From NCBI GenBank assembly GCA_020850535.1, contig JADZEM010000217.1:1-64000 (forward strand): a stretch of 64,000 nt of DNA. Direction: 5' to 3'. Below the pieces are notes generated by a model. That model made no database searches. It saw only the letters and a list, made by a program, of their open reading frames with translations, and was not told where the DNA came from. Positions 59,454 to 64,000 of this stretch are shown here, in pieces (position 1 is the stretch's first letter; each line of letters opens with the position of its first letter). This DNA is from Chloroflexota bacterium (GTDB lineage Bacteria; Chloroflexota; UBA6077; JACCZL01). The position numbers were made by a program, and so were the translations under genes.

Positions 59454-61484
59454 TCAGCGGCAGCTCTCCGAGGGGCGAACGCGCGTCTCCTGCCAGTCCT
59501 TGTTGTCGTCGCCACCGTAGATCCACGGGGCCGGATCCATCTTGACGCCGTCCACCGCGACGAACATCTCCAGCCAGCGCTCGCCATTCTCGGTGCGGGC
59601 GTACGAGACGTCCACGTTGTTGAAGTCCCAGACGGGGTAGGTCACGCCGTTCTCGGTGGCGTAGCGCTTGGAGCCCTTTGCCAGCAGAACCGGATCCTTC
59701 TCGCGCTTCTTCACGCCTTCCGGCCGGGCCGTTGGCGATGCGGAGGGCGTCGGGCTGGCCGCTGCTCGTGGACCCGCCGCCGATGGCGACGGCACGACGA
59801 CCGGCGTCGTCTCGACCGGGACTTCCTCGTAGTGCCGCCACGCGTACAGCTCGACCGAGTCAGGGTCGTAGCGGCACGCCACCGAGGCCGTGCTGCCCGG
59901 CATCAGGAGCTGAGCCGTGACGTTTGCACGAGTCGCCTCGGTGACTGGCGCGCTGCCAATCGGCCAGACGACCTCGATCCGGCTCGCCAGCCGGTCGGTC
60001 GGCAACGGCATCACCTGCTCGTCGACGATGACCGGGTCGCCGCCGATCAGGTAGATGCTCGGGTCGCGCGGGTCGGCGTTATGGCTGGATGGCTGCAGGT
60101 CGAGCGCGTAGACGCCGTTCTTCGCCTGAATCGTCTCGGTCTTGCCGGACTTGTAGATGAGGGTCGCCTGCTTCGCCGAGGCCAGGACGTTGTGCGTCAC
60201 GGCTTCCGGCGAGGTGTTCCAGGCAACGATGGTGCGGTGGTCGCCGCGCTCCATCACGACCTGGGCCACCTGCGATGGCCAGATGAACTGGGTGCGGCTA
60301 TCATTCGAGCGGACTAGCTGGGTGTAGTCGGCCGGACCGGGCTTGTCCTTGCCCGGCCAGGAGAAGACGGCGGACTGCACGTCCGAGAAGTACTGTGCGC
60401 CGATCTGGAACGCCACGTACGCTGGCTTGGCCGTCCCGTTGTTGCGGATCAGCCCCCACAGCTCGACGTCGTTCTCGGCCTTCTCGTCCGTGGCCTTGTA
60501 GACAGCGTACCGCTCGACGTTGGCGGCCACGGCCAGCGCCATCGCCTGGATGATGTAGGCCGCCTGCTGATCCAGTGACGCCCGCATCTGGCCGGCCGGC
60601 AGGTTGTTCTGGACGTCGTCATGCGGGATGACGTTGCTCTCGCCGATCCAGATCGGTTTCTTCATGTTCCGCTGGGCCAGGATGTCCCGCATGATCATCG
60701 GTTCGGCAAACGAGTTGAGCGGCGCCGTGTAGGTGTGGACGCTCACGATGTCGAAGTAGTGATTGTTCTTCGCCCGATCCGGATCCTTCCCGATGACCTC
60801 CAGGAGCGGCCCCAGGAAGGGTGGCCGCTGGTGCTCCTTGTCCCACCAGTAGGCCATGCCGCCGAGGATGACCTTGGCGCTGGGGTTGATCTCCTTGGTG
60901 TTCAGGTAGGCCACCTTCAGCAGCTGCGCGTACTGCTCGAACGAGCCATCGAACGTGTAGCGCAGGCCGGGCGTGTAGAGGTCCGGCTCGTTCCAGACGA
61001 TCCAGTGATCGACCACGCCCTTGTGGCGCTCGACCACCTTTCGGACGAACTGGCCCCAGGTGTTGTTCGGATCCTTGTAGTCCAGTTCGAGGCCACGCGG
61101 CGGGTCGACCGGCCGGCCCCTGTCGGGCCACGGCGACGCCCACTGCGGCGTGTAGATCAGGATGCCGGCCATGGTCACGCCACGGCGGGCCTGGGCCTTG
61201 ATCGCCTCATCGGTGAAGTAGAGCTGCGTCCAGGAGTTCGGGCCGTCCTTCTGGATCAGCGACCAGGGAAAGATGATGCGATCCCAGCGAGCGCCGGCCT
61301 GCCACGCCAGGTCGGGCTGGACGATGCCCTGCACCATGCCGAAGCGCCCATCGTCGGTATCGACGGCTGGAAGTGGCGACACGACGGCGGTGCGTGGCTC
61401 GGCGGCGTGGGTAATGGACGATGGCAGCGACGCGAACAGGACGGTGGCGGCGAGCACGGCGAGGAGGAGCGGTCTCGACTGCAT
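59454..61484 (-). CDS. Secreted clan GH-A-like glycoside hydrolase
   Basis: A 676-residue exported protein. A signal peptide (LLLAVLAATVLFASL, cleaved near THAAEP) precedes a TIM barrel of about 330 residues. DHWIVWNEPDLYTPG supplies the acid/base Glu, and KKPIWIGESNV the nucleophile Glu, the clan GH-A pattern seen in GH39/GH5-like enzymes. A beta-rich segment follows, then a Pro/Ser/Thr linker (VVVPSPSAAGPRAAASP) and a C-terminal domain of about 75 residues, perhaps for binding. ATG 61484 is used. Target polysaccharide unknown. Confidence 0.82.
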   Translation of the reverse strand: MQSRPLLLAVLAATVLFASLPSSITHAAEPRTAVVSPLPAVDTDDGRFGMVQGIVQPDLAWQAGARWDRIIFPWSLIQKDGPNSWTQLYFTDEAIKAQARRGVTMAGILIYTPQWASPWPDRGRPVDPPRGLELDYKDPNNTWGQFVRKVVERHKGVVDHWIVWNEPDLYTPGLRYTFDGSFEQYAQLLKVAYLNTKEINPSAKVILGGMAYWWDKEHQRPPFLGPLLEVIGKDPDRAKNNHYFDIVSVHTYTAPLNSFAEPMIMRDILAQRNMKKPIWIGESNVIPHDDVQNNLPAGQMRASLDQQAAYIIQAMALAVAANVERYAVYKATDEKAENDVELWGLIRNNGTAKPAYVAFQIGAQYFSDVQSAVFSWPGKDKPGPADYTQLVRSNDSRTQFIWPSQVAQVVMERGDHRTIVAWNTSPEAVTHNVLASAKQATLIYKSGKTETIQAKNGVYALDLQPSSHNADPRDPSIYLIGGDPVIVDEQVMPLPTDRLASRIEVVWPIGSAPVTEATRANVTAQLLMPGSTASVACRYDPDSVELYAWRHYEEVPVETTPVVVPSPSAAGPRAAASPTPSASPTARPEGVKKREKDPVLLAKGSKRYATENGVTYPVWDFNNVDVSYARTENGERWLEMFVAVDGVKMDPAPWIYGGDDNKDWQETRVRPSESCR

Positions 61485-61657
61485 CCGAACCCCAGGACTG
61501 TGAGGTAGGTGTGGGTATTGGGGCGAACTCAGGCGTTCACCCGCGACCAACGGTTGACGGAACGTAGACGCAGACCAGTATCGGGGATCGGTCCCGACGC
61601 GGTCCATTTACAGAACGCCCCGCCAGAGGGTTGGTTTCGTTTGGCCGAATCACGAAC

Positions 61658-61924
61658 GTGCTACACTCGCCGCCGCTGAGGGAGGGCGACGCGCCGAACC
61701 GCGCGGGACTGGACGCCGACGACGCCGTCAGCGTGATCCTCAAGGATCTCGTGCTGATTCACGAGTTCGCGCGGGACCACGGCGCCCGGCTCCCCCTGGG
61801 CGGGATGTCGCGGGAGCTGTACCGGGAGGCCGTCGCGCTCGGGCACGCCAACACGGACATGTCGGCCATGTGCCTGCCCCTGGAGCGCATCGCCGACACC
61901 GAGATTCGCCCAAGATGCGACTGA
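61658..61924 (+). pseudogene. Remnant of a 3-hydroxyisobutyrate dehydrogenase-type gene (C-terminal part)
   Basis: The last ~65 residues (DADDAVSVILKDLVLIHEFA onward, with LYREAVALGHANTDMSA) match the C-terminal helical domain of beta-hydroxyacid dehydrogenases, including the Lys-Asp pair of ILKDL. The NAD-binding Rossmann domain is missing, and no start codon with a good ribosome site is seen; GTG 61658 merely opens the frame. It is most likely a truncated relic rather than a stand-alone domain. Confidence 0.6.
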
Positions 61925-62334
61925 TGCGCGGCGGATTCCGACCGTTTTTTCGCATATCTCGCCCTGACCCTCTTGTCAGCTTGATGCGCTGAGGCGTATA
62001 CCGTCTCTGGCGAGTCGTTCGTTTGTGTTTTGGGCAGTTCAGGCGTGAGTTGCCCCTCACCCTCGCGAACGGACGACAGGCTCTGTCGCGACCCCCGTTG
62101 CCGCTGCGCCCGTGCGCGGATCGCGATGTTGACGGACTGACCGGCTCCGACGTTCCTCATCCCTGGACCCGGCCTGTCCGTCGCGGATGACGGTCGATGC
62201 TGCTTGCACGCCGCCAGCGCCAGACGTGGCAATGGTTCGACGTGGCAGGAGAAGTCGCCGCGTCCACCGTCCGCGTCTCGTCCGGCCCACAGGCCCGGTT
62301 CTGGATGCGGTCGATCACGCGCTCAGGAGAGCTC
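61925..62334 (+). other. Long untranslated region before the 3D-domain gene
   Basis: A 410-base stretch with a promoter near its left end and no assured gene. If that promoter drives the 3D gene, the leader is about 325 nt. Possible stems include GGGCA...TGCCC (near 62033-62055). An in-frame ATG at 62197 would move the start 46 codons upstream. I recognise no riboswitch, including the c-di-AMP type often linked to cell-wall hydrolases. Confidence 0.4.
61973..62002 (+). promoter_or_regulatory. Predicted promoter upstream of the 3D-domain gene
   Basis: TTGTCA (61973-61978) and TATACC (61997-62002) are separated by 18 bases. Confidence 0.5.
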
Positions 62335-63039
62335 ATGCCGCTGGCAGCGGTTGCATGCGCGTTTGCCGCGCTGGTTCATGCTGGAATATCGCTTGCGTCG
62401 ATCGTGCCCCTGTCGACGATGCCAGTGGGCGACGTCGTCCAGGCATCGGCGTCGGAGGCCAGACAGGCCGCGGCGGCGCTGGTGAAGGCTCGCAGGCCGC
62501 GTCCACAGGCGCGGCCCGTCTGGGTTGCGCCGCACGCTGAGACGGTGCTGTATGCCGGGCCTGACCCCCAATCCGAGGAGGTGGCCCCCCTCCACCAGTG
62601 GGCCGGTCTGCAGGTCGAGGGGCCCTCTCGCGGGCATCGCATCCCCGTGCTCGATCCATCCCGACAGCTCCACGGCTGGGTGCCGGCCGCCGACGTGGGG
62701 CCAATCGATCCGTCCCTGCTGGGGACGGCGTACCTGCCGCCGATCGGCCGGCCGATTGCCTGGGCCGGGCCGGCCCGCGTGACGATGTACACCTGCGTGG
62801 AGCTGGGCGGCTGCGCTCCGACAGCATCCGGCCTCTGGCCGGAGCCGGGGATGGTGGCCGTCGATCCGAGCGTGATTCCGCTCGGATCGACCGTCTGGAT
62901 CCAGGGCGTCGGGACGTTCCTGGCGACGGACACGGGATCGCTGGTACGCGGTGCGCACCTGGACATCTACAGCCTGAGCTACCAGGAGGCGCTCAACTGG
63001 GGCGTCCAGCAGCGTTCGATCCTGGTCTTCGACCGTTGA
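62335..63039 (+). CDS. 3D-domain (RlpA-like double-psi beta-barrel) exported protein
   Basis: A 234-residue protein. Residues 1-25 form a signal peptide, an SH3-like segment (VWVAPHAETVLYAGP...LHGWVPAADVGP) follows, and the C-terminal 3D domain holds MVAVDPSVIPLGSTVWI and FLATDTGSLVRGAHLDIY, with the three Asp residues that name the domain. Related proteins bind or cleave peptidoglycan. ATG 62335 is preferred to 62197, because AGGAGAG precedes it and it places the signal peptide at the N-terminus. Confidence 0.82.
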   Translation: MPLAAVACAFAALVHAGISLASIVPLSTMPVGDVVQASASEARQAAAALVKARRPRPQARPVWVAPHAETVLYAGPDPQSEEVAPLHQWAGLQVEGPSRGHRIPVLDPSRQLHGWVPAADVGPIDPSLLGTAYLPPIGRPIAWAGPARVTMYTCVELGGCAPTASGLWPEPGMVAVDPSVIPLGSTVWIQGVGTFLATDTGSLVRGAHLDIYSLSYQEALNWGVQQRSILVFDR

Positions 63040-63080
63040 GCTGAGGTGCGCCGGGTGGCCGCGTCGTGCGACACTCGCGC

Positions 63081-64000
63081 ATGCCCGATGCCGCCGTCGA
63101 CCGCTACCGCTGGGTGGCGCTCGCCGTCGTCAGCTTCGGGACGCTGGCCGTCCACCTGGACACGACCGTCAACGTGGCGCTGCCGGCGATGGCGGCAGCG
63201 CTCGACGTGCCGATCTCCACGCTCCAGTGGATCATCATCGGCTACGTGCTGACGACGGCCAGCACGCTGGTGGGCGTCGGACGGCTGGCCGACCTGTACG
63301 GCCGCCATGCGGTCTGGAACTGGGGGGTGCTGGCGCTCGGCATTGCGCTGGTGCTGGTGGGCTTCTCGCAAGACATCGTGATGCTGGTGGCGTGCCGCAT
63401 CCTGCAGTCGTTCGGCGCGACGATGATCTACGCCGCCGGGCCGGCCATCGTCACCGAGGTGTTTCCCCACGCCGAGCGGGGGAGGGCGCTCGGCATCATG
63501 ACGATGGCCGGCCAGCTCGGCATGGCCATCGGCCCGCTGTTCGGCGGGTGGCTGGTCGGCACGTTCGGCTGGCCCGCCATCTTCTGGGGCCGCGTGCCCA
63601 TCGTGCTGCTGATCGCGCTGGCGTCCTGGCGGCTCGTGCGCGCGGGCCGCGCCCCGAAACGAGCCGCCCGGTTCGACCTGGCCGGGGCCCTGACGCTCGG
63701 GCCGGCGATGGTTGCGCTCCTGCTCGGCATCAACCGGGCCGGCCTGCTTGGCCCGCTCGACCCGCTGCCGCTCGGGCTGTTCGCCGCTGGCGCGCTGTTG
63801 CTGGCCGCGTTCGTCTGGACTGAGAGCCGGCTGGCCGCCCCGATGCTCGATCTTCGACTGTTCCGCAACCGCATGTTCGCCGCGGCCAACGCCATGAACC
63901 TGCTCAGCAACCTGACGATGTTCGGCGTCTGGCTGCTGGTGCCGTTCTACCTGGTGGACGGGTTGAAGCTCGCGCCGCTGACGGCCGGGCTGTTCCTGAG
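63081..64000 (+). CDS. MFS transporter, DHA2/EmrB-like (runs off the window)
   Basis: At least 306 residues of a multi-helix exporter, cut by the right edge. The opening WVALAVVSFGTLAVHLDTTV with the Asp in helix 1, followed by LPAMAAALDVPISTLQWIII, is the DHA2-family start, and GRLADLYGRHAVW is the MFS loop 2-3 motif. The family has 14 helices and exports drugs or amphipathic compounds by proton antiport. ATG 63081 is 41 bases after the 3D gene; the ribosome site is weak. Confidence 0.9.
   Translation, partial: MPDAAVDRYRWVALAVVSFGTLAVHLDTTVNVALPAMAAALDVPISTLQWIIIGYVLTTASTLVGVGRLADLYGRHAVWNWGVLALGIALVLVGFSQDIVMLVACRILQSFGATMIYAAGPAIVTEVFPHAERGRALGIMTMAGQLGMAIGPLFGGWLVGTFGWPAIFWGRVPIVLLIALASWRLVRAGRAPKRAARFDLAGALTLGPAMVALLLGINRAGLLGPLDPLPLGLFAAGALLLAAFVWTESRLAAPMLDLRLFRNRMFAAANAMNLLSNLTMFGVWLLVPFYLVDGLKLAPLTAGLFL

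Noticed and set aside
62003-62334. c-di-AMP (ydaO) riboswitch before the 3D-domain gene
   Set aside because: Long leaders before cell-wall hydrolase genes often hold this riboswitch, but none of its conserved segments could be found.

Overview
The window is high-GC bacterial chromosome. It has dense, mostly operonic genes, GTG starts are common, purine-rich ribosome sites are clear, and intergenic spaces are rich in repeats. Several features together suggest Chloroflexota, perhaps near Thermomicrobia/Sphaerobacter: lipoprotein substrate-binding proteins with long Ala-Lys-Pro-Glu linkers, a CBS-less IMP dehydrogenase paralogue, DUF2330 and DUF1206 membrane proteins, and a Gram-positive-type SOS box. 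No rRNA marker is present, so this placement is an inference. No CRISPR array, prophage or intact transposase was seen.

Layout. 0.3-3.4 kb: a DinB-like protein, a phosphohexomutase and a PHP phosphoesterase. 3.4-8.7 kb: a minus-strand purine block (guaB-like, guaA, purB, purC) behind a 280-nt structured leader containing an internal terminator. 9.2-10.3 kb: a Rad52/DdrA-like annealing protein with a strong promoter and a perfect GAAC-N4-GTTC SOS box at the predicted start of transcription. 10.3-11.1 kb: three tandem copies of a palindromic intergenic element, then tRNA-Gly(TCC). 11.5-23 kb: aminotransferase, two EamA exporters, SDR, small hypotheticals, a frameshifted DinB gene, a divergent tRNA-guanine transglycosylase, family 2 glycosyltransferase, metG, a GT-C-like membrane protein and a GNAT enzyme. 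23-33 kb: hydroxypyruvate isomerase-like, DUF2330, response regulator, MBL hydrolase, then a minus-strand run of FAH hydrolase, Memo-like protein, TPR, ABM monooxygenase and the NAD(P)HX repair enzyme.

33-47 kb is an uptake and catabolism island. A LacI regulator is divergent from an operon of two related amidohydrolases, a small Rieske protein, two duplicated oligopeptide-type binding proteins and two permeases. The control region holds a consensus-like promoter next to an AAACGTTT dyad. A second, convergent transport set (binding protein and two permeases) follows. Neither set has an ATPase gene. 47-54 kb carries a corrinoid-methyltransferase-like UroD homologue, an M20 peptidase and three tandem D-2-hydroxyacid dehydrogenases separated by heptamer arrays and long inverted repeats, then a methyltransferase. 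54-64 kb has acyl-CoA dehydrogenase, ClpS, two PAP2 phosphatases, DUF1206, a secreted clan GH-A hydrolase, a dehydrogenase remnant, a 3D-domain cell-wall protein and the start of an MFS exporter.

The most notable signals are the SOS-controlled Rad52-like gene, the guaB leader, the transglycosylase with Glu at the nucleophile position, the LacI-controlled island, and several families of structured intergenic repeats.
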